Shown here piece by piece: positions 1-6,494 of a DNA stretch of 64,000 nt. Each line of letters starts with the position of its first letter. The stretch's first letter is position 1. Under the pieces are notes generated by a model. That model was not told the origin of the DNA and made no database searches. It was given only the letters and a program-made list of their open reading frames with translations. The translations under genes and the position numbers were made by a program. Source of the DNA: Nocardia jiangxiensis NBRC 101359 (GTDB lineage: Bacteria; Actinomycetota; Actinomycetes; Mycobacteriales; Mycobacteriaceae); NCBI RefSeq assembly GCF_000308615.1, contig NZ_BAGB01000076.1:62001-126000 (forward strand), read 5' to 3'.

Positions 1-184
1 AAGCACATTCGGCGAACACCGGGCATTTCTGGCAGAGTTGTGCAGCGGCTTGCCGTCGATTGGCTACCAGGAGTGGTGACGGCAGATTGTCGATGTCGTA
101 ATCCTCGGTCGGCCGACCTTTGCATTTCGCTCGGTCCATCCATGGTTCGAGACCGATGCGGAATTCGTCGTCGAGTGGGATCAT
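1..184 (-). CDS. WhiB-family Fe-S transcription factor (partial, cut by window edge)
   Basis: Reading leftward from ATG at 184, the peptide begins MIPLDDEFRIGLEPWMDRAK and runs off the left edge after about 61 residues. Cys21, Cys51, Cys54 and Cys60 give the spacing C-x29-C-x2-C-x5-C. This is the WhiB [4Fe-4S] ligand pattern, and the region around the last cysteines (CQKCPVFAEC) is typical of the family. WhiB proteins bind DNA together with sigma-A and are common in actinobacteriophages, where they can affect host regulation or superinfection. The C-terminal DNA-binding part lies outside the window. It is probably transcribed after the small HTH gene upstream (692-294), with about 110 bp of unassigned sequence between them. 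Confidence 0.85.
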   Translation of the reverse strand, partial: MIPLDDEFRIGLEPWMDRAKCKGRPTEDYDIDNLPSPLLVANRRQAAAQLCQKCPVFAECA

Positions 185-293
185 CCTGCGGCACCGGCGA
201 TTGCTCCCCCGGCTGTTGTTGTTCTGCGCCGTGTAAGAGGCATGCGGGTACCCACTTTCGTATTGCTGATTGTGTTGAAGTGGCTCGAGGTCG

Positions 294-692
294 CTACGCC
301 GCGCTGGCCTTCGACCCCGGCTTGTATGCGTCGATCAGATGTTCGATCGCGGTCACCAGGTTGGTGGTGGGCTTCCGCTTGAAACTTTCGAGCAAACGTT
401 CGAGGGCCGCGACCAGATCGGCGACCGGCCGCTGCTCGAACGTGTCGATCAAATGTTCAATCGCGGCAGTGAGTTCAGGGCTCGGCTTCCGCTTCCCGTT
501 TTCGATCATGGAAAGGTGTTCAGGCGTCCAAGTCCGACTGGCCGGTCCGAAAATTTGCTGTGAAAACTCTTCGAGGCTCAGCCCCATCCAGTTCTTGCGG
601 ATCTTCGTCAGCCTGACCCCGAGAGTGAGGGGGGCGGTGACCGGCCTGGCTGCGTCGCGTCGTGCCTGGCTGAGGTCCGGTGTGGTAGCCAT
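294..692 (-). CDS. XRE-like HTH protein with a triple helical repeat
   Basis: A 132-residue protein. I start it at ATG 692, because an upstream TTG/ATG extension would run through palindromic operator-like DNA. Residues ~24-72 look like a lambda-repressor/XRE HTH (LTKIRKNWMGLSLEEFSQQI, then SMIENGKRKPSPE). The C-terminal half is three copies of a 19-residue helix of the form LxxAIEHLIDxFxxxP, an imperfect 57-bp tandem repeat in the DNA. The gene is divergent from the XRE-like gene at 865, with palindromic sites between them, and precedes WhiB. It is plausibly one side of a lysogeny/immunity switch; its actual targets are unknown. Confidence 0.7.
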   Translation of the reverse strand: MATTPDLSQARRDAARPVTAPLTLGVRLTKIRKNWMGLSLEEFSQQIFGPASRTWTPEHLSMIENGKRKPSPELTAAIEHLIDTFEQRPVADLVAALERLLESFKRKPTTNLVTAIEHLIDAYKPGSKASAA

Positions 693-864
693 GCGGTAAA
701 ATCTAGCAGGCTTCCCTTTACCGGTCAAAGCAAACGCGTGGTAAAGATTTTACCGGTAGCTGGACGTGCGCCAAGTTGATGTTGATCCTGGTCAGCGGCC
801 TAAATGTGCCAGATTTGACGTCTCGACTGGTCAAGCGGTAGTTAACCAGGGTAGTCTGATTTTT
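690..864. promoter_or_regulatory. Divergent control region with GGTAAA/TTTACC operator-like repeats
   Basis: A perfect dyad GGTAAA-GAT-TTTACC lies at 740-754. Related half-sites flank it: CGGTAAAATCT just inside/upstream of the leftward start (694-704) and CTTTACCGG at ~716-724. The cluster sits directly over the start of the leftward HTH gene and upstream of the rightward XRE-like gene, as expected for autoregulation. I could not assign convincing -35/-10 boxes. Confidence 0.5.
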
Positions 865-1350
865 ATGACACCCGTTTACCACCCGAGAGCAACCGAGTTG
901 GCTGCCCTTCTTGTGCGCCAGCGGGACGTGTTGGGCATCAGCGCGTCGTCGATCGTGGGTCGAGGTGGGCCCACGAAGCCGACCTGCTTGGCGTATGAGG
1001 CTGGAAGGATCCCCGTACGAATCAACGACGAAACGCTGGACAAGATCGACGTCGGCTACAGTCTCGATCCCGGAACGGCCCGCGCCATCCTGGAACCGGA
1101 CACCTCCTTCCTGGCCGACCTCGAAACCATCGTCAGGAACCACCTCGAAGCGGGCGAGAGGGCGATCCAGCGTCTCAGCGAGACGAGCGAGAACGGCGAA
1201 GGCAAGGAGCGTGCGGACGACTGGCTCAGAGCCAACGCGATACTTCAGATGCTTCTCGACAGCAGGCGACATCAGACCGAACATCGAGAAACCCCCGCCG
1301 CGACCTCGCTACCGGGGGTTTCTCTCGTTAAGGGGAATAAACAGGATTAA
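865..1350 (+). CDS. XRE-like HTH DNA-binding protein
   Basis: 161 residues from ATG 865 (MTPVYHPRATELAALLVRQR). The order of motifs (a helix with LLVRQRDVLGIS, a GRGGPTKPT loop, an alanine/glycine EAGRIPVR turn, ETLDKIDVGYSLDPGTA) matches phage and actinobacterial HTH proteins of the 'GGPS-x-x-T' type. That assignment is by recall of the family. The C-terminal part is charged and helical. No strong Shine-Dalgarno precedes the ATG, so a leaderless or alternative start is possible. Unusually, the last ~20 codons contain a perfect intrinsic-terminator stem (1286-1324). Confidence 0.65.
   Translation: MTPVYHPRATELAALLVRQRDVLGISASSIVGRGGPTKPTCLAYEAGRIPVRINDETLDKIDVGYSLDPGTARAILEPDTSFLADLETIVRNHLEAGERAIQRLSETSENGEGKERADDWLRANAILQMLLDSRRHQTEHRETPAATSLPGVSLVKGNKQD
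1286..1324 (+). terminator. Intrinsic terminator-like hairpin inside a CDS 3' end
   Basis: GAGAAACCCCC (1286-1296) pairs perfectly with GGGGGTTTCTC (1314-1324) across a 17-nt loop. The stop codon of the rightward gene comes 24 nt after the hairpin, so the stem is translated. It may also end leftward transcription coming from 1.6 kb. Confidence 0.6.
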
Positions 1351-1565
1351 GAGGAAGTTTCCGCCAGCGCCTGCAAGCACTCCCGCATCTCGAGCCGATC
1401 TATGCGCAGCCTTCGCACCAGTTCCGCGACTAGCGATTCGTTCGAAGCCGTGCACAGCGCCTCCTCCTCGCTTCCCCGGGGATAGAACAGATGTTCGATT
1501 GAGTACGAACCTACCAGGATCGAGTCGATGATGCCAGGGGGCCATTCGAGCGTGGATTCTAACGA
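1347..1565 (-). pseudogene. Possible gene remnant, no usable start
   Basis: One leftward frame gives a protein-like stretch ending LVAELVRRLRIDRLEMRECL plus a short tail. It has no ATG, GTG or TTG between it and the terminator at 1584-1619; reading further upstream only enters the wrong frame of the DUF397 gene. It looks like the C-terminal piece of a decayed gene, or is spurious. Confidence 0.2.
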
Positions 1566-1583
1566 TCCGGAGACGGTACACGA

Positions 1584-1619
1584 AAGCCCCCCAAGACCTC
1601 GAAAGATCTTGGGGGGCTT
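1584..1619 (-). terminator. Intrinsic terminator after the DUF397 gene
   Basis: A perfect 13-bp stem, AAGCCCCCCAAGA / TCTTGGGGGGCTT, with a 10-nt loop lies 11 bp downstream of the DUF397 stop in the leftward direction. Confidence 0.8.
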
Positions 1620-1629
1620 GGTGTTTCGG

Positions 1630-1839
1630 TTAGGCGGGCCTGCGGATCTCCCCGTCTCGGACACCGGCCTCGAATGCATCCCACTCTTTCGGGGTGAAGA
1701 CGAGAGCCGGGCCACCGGGGTTCTTGGAGTCGCGGACTCCGACATGGCCTTCGGCCAGCCACGCGACCTCGACGCACGCGCTTGTCTCGCGGCTCCTGCT
1801 AGATTTGAACCACTGCGCATCGGTCACGCTGATGCTCAC
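1630..1839 (-). CDS. DUF397 domain protein
   Basis: 69 residues with the full DUF397 pattern: WFKSSRS near the N terminus, CVEVA, then VRDSKNPGGPALVFTPKEWD. The GTG start overlaps the stop of the upstream regulator by 4 nt (GTGA), so the two are translationally coupled. In Streptomyces and Nocardia these small proteins are nearly always encoded next to an XRE/DUF5753 regulator and are thought to antagonise or modulate it (related to BldB/AbaA-type and Scr1-like pairs). On a phage element the pair may serve immunity or host control. Confidence 0.9.
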   Translation of the reverse strand: MSISVTDAQWFKSSRSRETSACVEVAWLAEGHVGVRDSKNPGGPALVFTPKEWDAFEAGVRDGEIRRPA

Positions 1840-2720
1840 CGGGCATACTCCTTCGCTACTTTCGCGACCAAGTCTCTGGTCTCTGATGGTGCCAACGCTA
1901 CACGGGAGATGCGTTCGACGGCATTCCGGTACTGCGCCAGTTCCACTTCCCGCTCCAGGAAGAGATCGCCTGTGTACTCCTCCACGTAGACGACCGGCGG
2001 AACGCCCAACCGGGATTCGGCGAGCGTGGGGAACGTCAGGAGAACGAAGGGACCGCTCAGTAAGCCGACAGGGTTGGGCGTTCCGAATGGTACGACACGG
2101 ATGCAGTTTCCAGGCAGTTCAGAGATCTCCGCGAGCCTGACGAGCTGTTTCTCCATGACAGCACCGCCTCCGAGTTGATTACGGAGAACCGCCTCGCCGA
2201 TGATCACATCGAGCTGGAATTCAGGCTCCTCAAGGCGCTTCTGCCGTTGCTCGGCCAGACTTACTCGTTGTTCGACCTCTTCGTGGGTCCAGGTCGGGTT
2301 TTCTGCCCACGCGATCTCACGCCGATAGTCCCGCGTTTGGAGCAATCCAGGGACCAGGCTTGTGGCCCACATCGTCACCGAATCTGCTGCGTCCTCCAGG
2401 CTGATGTAGTGACTGAAGTCTCCTGAGATCGCATCCGCGTACGCACGCCACCAACTCCCGCCGGACTTCGAAGCCTCCAGTGACTCGGCCGTGAGTGCGA
2501 GCAGCATTCGACGCTCCTGGTCACTGCATTCGTATGCGTCTGCCAGCGCGTTGATCACCAGGTTTGTGACCTTGGTCTTCACGCCGTCTTCGAGACGCCT
2601 CATCGTCGGCGGTGAGTACTCAGCCACCTTCGCTGCAGCGGAGATTGTCATCTTTGCCCGTTTCCGCAGCTCTGCAAGCTCCCGGCCGAGCGTCCTGCTT
2701 GCCGATGTCGGTCCAGCCAT
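1836..2720 (-). CDS. XRE-family regulator with DUF5753 (Scr1-type antitoxin-like) domain
   Basis: 294 residues from ATG 2720 (MAGPTSASRTLGRELAELRK); an ATG 21 codons upstream lacks support. Residues ~10-65 form the HTH (LGRELAELRKRAKMTISAAA, SPPTMRRLEDG). From ~100 to the end is the DUF5753 region, including SLVPGLLQT, EQRVSLAEQRQKRL, VIIGEAVLRNQLGG and the C-terminal YVEEYTGDLFLE. Family members regulate their partner DUF397 gene and development genes in actinomycetes. The composition is host-like and not phage-structural, so recent acquisition from a host chromosome is plausible. Confidence 0.9.
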   Translation of the reverse strand: MAGPTSASRTLGRELAELRKRAKMTISAAAKVAEYSPPTMRRLEDGVKTKVTNLVINALADAYECSDQERRMLLALTAESLEASKSGGSWWRAYADAISGDFSHYISLEDAADSVTMWATSLVPGLLQTRDYRREIAWAENPTWTHEEVEQRVSLAEQRQKRLEEPEFQLDVIIGEAVLRNQLGGGAVMEKQLVRLAEISELPGNCIRVVPFGTPNPVGLLSGPFVLLTFPTLAESRLGVPPVVYVEEYTGDLFLEREVELAQYRNAVERISRVALAPSETRDLVAKVAKEYAR

Positions 2721-2882
2721 GATCCTTAGCCTCGCTATCGAAGGGCCTGAAATTTGAAAGCGTTCACCATGAAAGTCTGACACATTCTAGGCGGATAGGC
2801 CAGTTTGACTCTTTCAAAATTCTCCAATCGGGTGTCTACTTAGAGCCACAACCACACACACCCCAATCCACTGGGAGTCACC
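2721..2882. promoter_or_regulatory. Divergent promoter region, leftward XRE gene / rightward early genes
   Basis: The 160-bp gap between divergent genes holds a near-perfect spaced inverted repeat, AATTTGAAAG (~2750-2759) and CTTTCAAAATT (~2810-2820). A TTGACT hexamer at ~2803 could be a rightward -35, but no good -10 lies at the right distance. I infer an operator for the XRE regulator. Confidence 0.4.
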
Positions 2883-3062
2883 ATGACAGCCGCCGCGATG
2901 CTCGACCACCACGCCAGACGCTGGATGACGGATCCGCTGGCAAGGACCATCCTGACGGATCATGCCGACTGCCTGATGATCCCGGATTTGTGTGCTTGCA
3001 CGCGCCAGGCGATCGACTACCTGAAGCGGCACGGCGTCGCGATCCCTGCCGTGAAGGGCTGA
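2883..3062 (+). CDS. Small hypothetical protein
   Basis: 59 residues from ATG 2883, preceded by GGGAG. Two cysteines close together (DCLMIPDLCACTRQ) and a basic C terminus. First gene of a compact rightward operon; the next ATG is 1 bp after its stop. Function unknown. Confidence 0.65.
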   Translation: MTAAAMLDHHARRWMTDPLARTILTDHADCLMIPDLCACTRQAIDYLKRHGVAIPAVKG

Positions 3063-3063
3063 G

Positions 3064-3249
3064 ATGACAACCGCGACGCTCGAACTCGACCACACGAACA
3101 TTCCGAACATGACGACGGCGACCGCGTTCCGAGTCAGGCGGGAGCACGTCTACTGCTCTCGGTCGTGGTGCGCGCGGAAGCAGCAGGCGATGTCGCTCCT
3201 CGCAGACGAAGGGCGCATGAAATTCGACTTCGACCGGCGGTGGCGCTGA
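3064..3249 (+). CDS. Small Cys-containing protein
   Basis: 61 residues. The central segment HVYCSRSWCARKQQAM resembles the Cys motifs of the next two genes, so it may be a third, diverged member of the same small family. Ends two bases before the next start. Confidence 0.65.
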   Translation: MTTATLELDHTNIPNMTTATAFRVRREHVYCSRSWCARKQQAMSLLADEGRMKFDFDRRWR

Positions 3250-3251
3250 CC

Positions 3252-3500
3252 ATGACCGAGGATGTCGATCTTCTTCATCAGATGCCGACGCGCGAGATGT
3301 CTGCACACGACATGCACGTCGAACTCCACAAGAAGTGTCACCGGCAGTGCTTCCTGACGACGTGCCGCATGAAACAGCACTGCTGGCAGGGCCTTCGGGA
3401 GATGAAGCACAACCCGGACAACCCCAAGAAGTGCGAGGCGTGCTTGGTTGGCGACTACGGCCGTCACGACTACCTCGCAGCGGTGAGGATCGGCAAATGA
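3252..3500 (+). CDS. Small Cys-rich, probably zinc-binding protein (paralogue 1)
   Basis: 82 residues from ATG 3252 (MTEDVDLLHQ). The cysteines are arranged KKCHRQCFLTTCRMKQHCW and then KKCEAC. The protein aligns with the next gene around 'EM..H.EL....C......C.MK.HCW..L....H.P....C..C', so the two are tandem duplicates. A treble-clef or similar zinc fold is likely but unproven. Stop and next start overlap (ATGA). Confidence 0.7.
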   Translation: MTEDVDLLHQMPTREMSAHDMHVELHKKCHRQCFLTTCRMKQHCWQGLREMKHNPDNPKKCEACLVGDYGRHDYLAAVRIGK

Positions 3501-3715
3501 CCGCGCAAGAAAATCCCGTCTACTGCCAACTCCCCAAGCGGTACATGTCCCCGGCGGAGATGCACAAAGAGCTGACCTACCGTCACGGGAGCTGCACAAC
3601 CCTCGTCTGCGAGATGAAGCTGCACTGCTGGGAGGAATTGAAGAGACAGGGTCACGCGCCAGGGCCTGTTCGTCATTGCATGAAGTGCCGGAACAACAGC
3701 GAAGGGGAGGAATGA
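3497..3715 (+). CDS. Small Cys-rich, probably zinc-binding protein (paralogue 2)
   Basis: 72 residues from ATG 3497. Shares the MHKELxxxxxxC...CEMKLHCWEEL...CMKC layout of its upstream neighbour. Coupled by ATGA overlaps on both sides. Confidence 0.7.
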   Translation: MTAQENPVYCQLPKRYMSPAEMHKELTYRHGSCTTLVCEMKLHCWEELKRQGHAPGPVRHCMKCRNNSEGEE

Positions 3716-3900
3716 CTCCGGAACGACCTTGGTCTCAACACGTCGAGGGTATGATCAGCCGCGCGAGTAAAGCCGGTTACCTGCTGGAATACCGTGGTGA
3801 ACCGGACTTCGGCTGGAACTTCAAGCGCGACGGCAAAATGATCCTCGCAAACGTCGATACGACAACTGTCGAGATCGAAATGCAAAAGCTCGGCATCTAA
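3712..3900 (+). CDS. Small hypothetical protein
   Basis: 62 residues from ATG 3712, which overlaps the upstream stop. Mixed alpha/beta composition with aromatic residues (YLLEYRGEPDFGWNFKRDGK). No motif recognised. Confidence 0.6.
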   Translation: MTPERPWSQHVEGMISRASKAGYLLEYRGEPDFGWNFKRDGKMILANVDTTTVEIEMQKLGI

Positions 3901-3966
3901 GCCACACCGAATTCGAAACACACCACAACTCTGCCCTTTTCACGGGGCACCAACAAAGGAACACGA

Positions 3967-4365
3967 GTGAAGAACAAGATTGTCGCCGGATCGCTGGCGC
4001 TGGGCATCATCGGCCTCGGCGCGGGGACGGCTCACGCTGGCACTCCCGAGCAGAACACCCAGGCCATGAATACTTTCAGTGCCACTGTCGGCGTAGCGAC
4101 CACCACCGGAGCGCTCGTCGGGACCGGCCTCGGGGCAGTCGCTGGATGCATCATCGGCGGCGTAGTCACCAGTCCCACAGTCGTTTTCGTTCCGCTGGGG
4201 TGCCTGACCACCGGTGCCCTCGGAGCCAGCATCGGCGGCGTCGCCGGAACTCTGATCGTCGGCGGTCCGACTGCGGTGATCGCTGGCGTTCAGATGGTCG
4301 AGGTTTTGATCGCTCCTGCAACCCCGGCCCCGCCGATGAAGGCGGTCGGAGCCCCGCTCACCTAA
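3967..4365 (+). CDS. Secreted glycine-zipper protein
   Basis: 132 residues from GTG 3967. A clear signal peptide (MKNKIVAGSLALGIIGLG, cleavage after AHA near residue 24) is followed by long Gly/Ala/Val/Thr segments with GxxxG spacing typical of glycine-zipper, membrane-inserting proteins. Similar small secreted proteins are widespread in Nocardia and Mycobacterium; here it may alter the lysogen's envelope. Function inferred only from composition. Confidence 0.65.
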   Translation: MKNKIVAGSLALGIIGLGAGTAHAGTPEQNTQAMNTFSATVGVATTTGALVGTGLGAVAGCIIGGVVTSPTVVFVPLGCLTTGALGASIGGVAGTLIVGGPTAVIAGVQMVEVLIAPATPAPPMKAVGAPLT

Positions 4366-4384
4366 CCGCGAAAGGCTGAGGCGA

Positions 4385-4654
4385 ATGCCGTTCATGGCAA
4401 CCGAGGCGAAACTTCTTGCCGCACTGCTTCACGCGGGGATCGGGCAGACCATCCCTCAGCTCAGAACCAAGACCGGCATCTCTGCGAGCACGATCGGATT
4501 GAAACTTCGGCAACTCGCGTATCAGGACATGGTCTACAAAGACCTCGCAGGCTGGCAGCTCAGTTTGCGAGGACGGCGGGCTATTTCGGCCCCCCGGTAT
4601 CACGACATCGTCGCCGGACTTCGGCCTGAGCGGCACAACCTCGAAAGGAATTGA
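4385..4654 (+). CDS. Winged-helix DNA-binding protein
   Basis: 89 residues; ATG 4385 follows GAGG by 3-4 nt (a second ATG is at 4394). Contains LLAALLHAGIGQTIPQLRTK, SASTIGLKLRQLAYQDMVYK and LSLRGRRA, a MarR/ArsR-like wHTH with recognition helix and wing. Likely an early regulator. Confidence 0.6.
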   Translation: MPFMATEAKLLAALLHAGIGQTIPQLRTKTGISASTIGLKLRQLAYQDMVYKDLAGWQLSLRGRRAISAPRYHDIVAGLRPERHNLERN

Positions 4655-4658
4655 TCGA

Positions 4659-4790
4659 ATGCTTGGAATCGCAGCGCCTGGGGAATCCGGTAACGCCGAG
4701 GACAACATCAACTACAACACCGACCCCCGGCTGGATAAAGGCGGCGACGACGGCCCCCGGCAGGGACTCCGCGTCGGCGTGAAGCTCTGA
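4659..4790 (+). CDS. Very small hydrophilic protein
   Basis: 43 residues (MLGIAAPGESGNAEDNINYN and a Gly/Asp-rich tail). It starts 4 nt after the upstream stop, preceded by AAAGGAA. Probably disordered. Confidence 0.45.
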   Translation: MLGIAAPGESGNAEDNINYNTDPRLDKGGDDGPRQGLRVGVKL

Positions 4791-4839
4791 CACTTCATTG
4801 AAAATCTTCCCTGGCCTACCCCTCATCGGGCCGGGGAAC

Positions 4840-4917
4840 GCGACAGGGCTCCGAGGTATTTCTCCTTTCGGAAGTCGAGGAGCAAAAGAGTACCGGGGAC
4901 AATCGGAGCCCTGTCGC
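4840..4917 (+). other. Nested stem-loop, candidate structured RNA or leader
   Basis: GCGACAGGGCTCCGA (4840-4854) is perfectly complementary to TCGGAGCCCTGTCGC (4903-4917). Within the 48-nt interior, GGTA/TACC and CTCC/GGAG can stack further. No T-run follows, and the next start codon is 22 nt downstream, so this looks more like a 5' leader or processed RNA than a terminator. Confidence 0.5.
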
Positions 4918-4939
4918 ACCCAATCGAAAAGCACACGAA

Positions 4940-5194
4940 ATGGATTACGCTGATATGGAAGCCTGGCTGATTGTATTAGGCATTGGGTTCGTTGTTGCGA
5001 CCGTGGGATGGATGTTGTTCTGGCTGGATGCCCGATATGAAGCTGAACTCGAACACGAATTCGAACTCGGGCTGTACTACTCCTCGAATGCCGCAGAACT
5101 GATGGACCTCGCCAAGGAGCTGCCGCAGGTCCCCGTCGAGCCCACCTACACAGATCAGTACGGCGATGTGCGATACGCGGGCGTGCTGCGGTGA
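4940..5194 (+). CDS. Small single-pass membrane protein
   Basis: 84 residues. One transmembrane helix at ~9-29 (WLIVLGIGFVVATVGWMLFW), then an acidic, helical cytoplasmic or periplasmic tail. Its stop overlaps the next GTG start by 4 nt. Confidence 0.65.
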   Translation: MDYADMEAWLIVLGIGFVVATVGWMLFWLDARYEAELEHEFELGLYYSSNAAELMDLAKELPQVPVEPTYTDQYGDVRYAGVLR

Positions 5195-5475
5195 GTACGG
5201 CTGAGCAAACCGAACCGCCCGCCGCGCTCCAGGCGTCAAATCCGTCGCAGTTCGTGGCAGCCGTCAGGCGCGATCCGTCATGGTATCTCGTTCACGGGGG
5301 TTCGACGGGTTCCAAGCTTCGCCCGCGCGTGATCGTTGCGTTCTGCGGGCTCAGGGGCGGTCCGTGCAGCGCGGCGATATTCGAAGGCGGCAAGGTCGAA
5401 GTCCGGGATTTCGAAGGCGACTGGCTCGGCCGTCTGAATTACGTCGATCACCGGATGAGACACGCAAAACTCTGA
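5191..5475 (+). CDS. Hypothetical protein
   Basis: 94 residues from GTG 5191. The N-terminal ~20 residues are Ala/Pro-rich, followed by a compact domain (RVIVAFCGLRGGPCSAAIFE). Its stop codon lies inside the left arm of a terminator stem. Confidence 0.6.
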   Translation: MSTAEQTEPPAALQASNPSQFVAAVRRDPSWYLVHGGSTGSKLRPRVIVAFCGLRGGPCSAAIFEGGKVEVRDFEGDWLGRLNYVDHRMRHAKL

Positions 5476-5503
5476 CGCGTGCGACCGATCAGAGTTTTGC
5501 GTG
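5461..5503 (+). terminator. Intrinsic terminator overlapping a stop codon
   Basis: CACGCAAAACTCTGA (5461-5475) pairs perfectly with TCAGAGTTTTGCGTG (5489-5503). The TGA at the end of the left arm is the stop of the upstream gene. Confidence 0.7.
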
Positions 5504-5581
5504 TCTGGGTACCGCCCGGCATAAATCGCAGCTCGTTGCATACCTTGCCGAACATCCGCATCCTACCAAAGGTTGACCGAA

Positions 5582-5818
5582 TTGAACAACGACCTCGTTC
5601 TCAGGCTGGCCCACTCCTACGACGGCAGCTCGCCTGAATTCACCCGTCTCGCAAACCTTTTCGCGACGAGCGCGTTAACCGCCGAAGAACTCCGCGCCGC
5701 TGAAGAACAAGGTTGCCGCGTGAACGCGTACTGGCGCGGGCAGTATATCGGCCAGTTCCCCCCGACCCAATCCCGGCAGAGTATCTGCAAGGAAGTCGCG
5801 GTCGCGCACGCTGGATGA
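5582..5818 (+). CDS. Small hypothetical protein
   Basis: 78 residues. I choose TTG 5582 (MNNDLVLRLAHSYDG) because AAAGG lies 8 nt upstream; TTG 5573 has no spacing to that site. A helical N-terminal half (ALTAEELRAAEEQG), then a short beta-rich part. Bracketed by terminators, so possibly its own transcript. Confidence 0.55.
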   Translation: MNNDLVLRLAHSYDGSSPEFTRLANLFATSALTAEELRAAEEQGCRVNAYWRGQYIGQFPPTQSRQSICKEVAVAHAG

Positions 5819-5861
5819 AGACTTCCCGGCCGGTTGACAGGCGATTACCGGACCGGGAGAC

Positions 5862-5913
5862 GAAAACCCTTGGGACCAGTTACCTCCCCCTGTACGAGGT
5901 CCCAAGGGTTTTC
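5862..5913 (+). terminator. Strong intrinsic terminator
   Basis: GAAAACCCTTGGGACC (5862-5877) pairs perfectly with GGTCCCAAGGGTTTTC (5898-5913), followed by TTTC. The stem is 16 bp. Confidence 0.8.
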
Positions 5914-5942
5914 TTTCGTGTTCACATCTACAGGAATGGAAT

Positions 5943-6188
5943 ATGAGTTCTCGTCTCCTCTGCAACAAGCTCGAACGCGCGTGGATTTCCCAGACGATAC
6001 AGCTGTACGTTTCCGGGACCGTCGCGTTCATCGCATGGCTGTTCTACACGTGGGCGTGCTTGGTTCAATCTCCGGCGTGGGCGGTATGGCGCTCCGTGCT
6101 GGGATGCCTTTTCGGACTGGGGACGCTGTGGCTCACCTTCGCCGTGCTGCGCCGGAAGCGTACAGAGCGCAAGATCCGGGGTTGGTGA
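5943..6188 (+). CDS. Small two-helix membrane protein
   Basis: 81 residues. Hydrophobic segments at ~21-40 (LYVSGTVAFIAWLFYTWACL) and ~50-68 (SVLGCLFGLGTLWLTFAVL), then a basic tail RRKRTERKIRGW, suggesting a cytoplasmic C terminus. Confidence 0.65.
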   Translation: MSSRLLCNKLERAWISQTIQLYVSGTVAFIAWLFYTWACLVQSPAWAVWRSVLGCLFGLGTLWLTFAVLRRKRTERKIRGW

Positions 6189-6192
6189 CGGC

Positions 6193-6399
6193 GTGGCACG
6201 GATGACTATCGAAATCAACGACCCTCGCCTGGATTTCGTCGACGGCGTTCAGCGGCTTCAGCAACTGGCGTCCACCTCGGGGCTGGATAAGCTGTCCGGC
6301 TGCCACATCTACGGCAGCGTCGACGGCCACGAGGTGTTCGAAAAGCACCCCACCGGACTCGCGCCGGTCATCCCCTTCCCGACCTATCTCTGCCCATAG
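6193..6399 (+). CDS. Small hypothetical protein
   Basis: 68 residues from GTG 6193, 4 nt after the membrane protein. Looks like a compact alpha/beta peptide (MTIEINDPRLDFVDGVQRLQ). Last gene before a bidirectional terminator. Confidence 0.55.
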   Translation: MARMTIEINDPRLDFVDGVQRLQQLASTSGLDKLSGCHIYGSVDGHEVFEKHPTGLAPVIPFPTYLCP

Positions 6400-6405
6400 A
6401 AACAC

Positions 6406-6459
6406 GTCAAGGCCCGCTCTGGTCTAAGTTTTCGACACTTAGATAGAGCGGGCCTTGAC
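6406..6459. terminator. Convergent terminator with an operator-like dyad in its loop
   Basis: Outer stem GTCAAGGCCCGCTCT (6406-6420) / AGAGCGGGCCTTGAC (6445-6459). The loop contains TCTAAGT-N7-ACTTAGA (6423-6443), the same 7-7-7 dyad found upstream of 10904. It separates the rightward genes from the leftward operon ending at 6495. Confidence 0.75.
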
Positions 6460-6494
6460 GGTTTCCCGGAGAGCGATACGTCACGTGATGAAGG

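Noticed and set aside
40..699. Long rightward open frame over the first 700 bp
   Set aside because: It is antisense to the WhiB and HTH genes, has shadow-like Arg/Ser/Cys composition and no Shine-Dalgarno.
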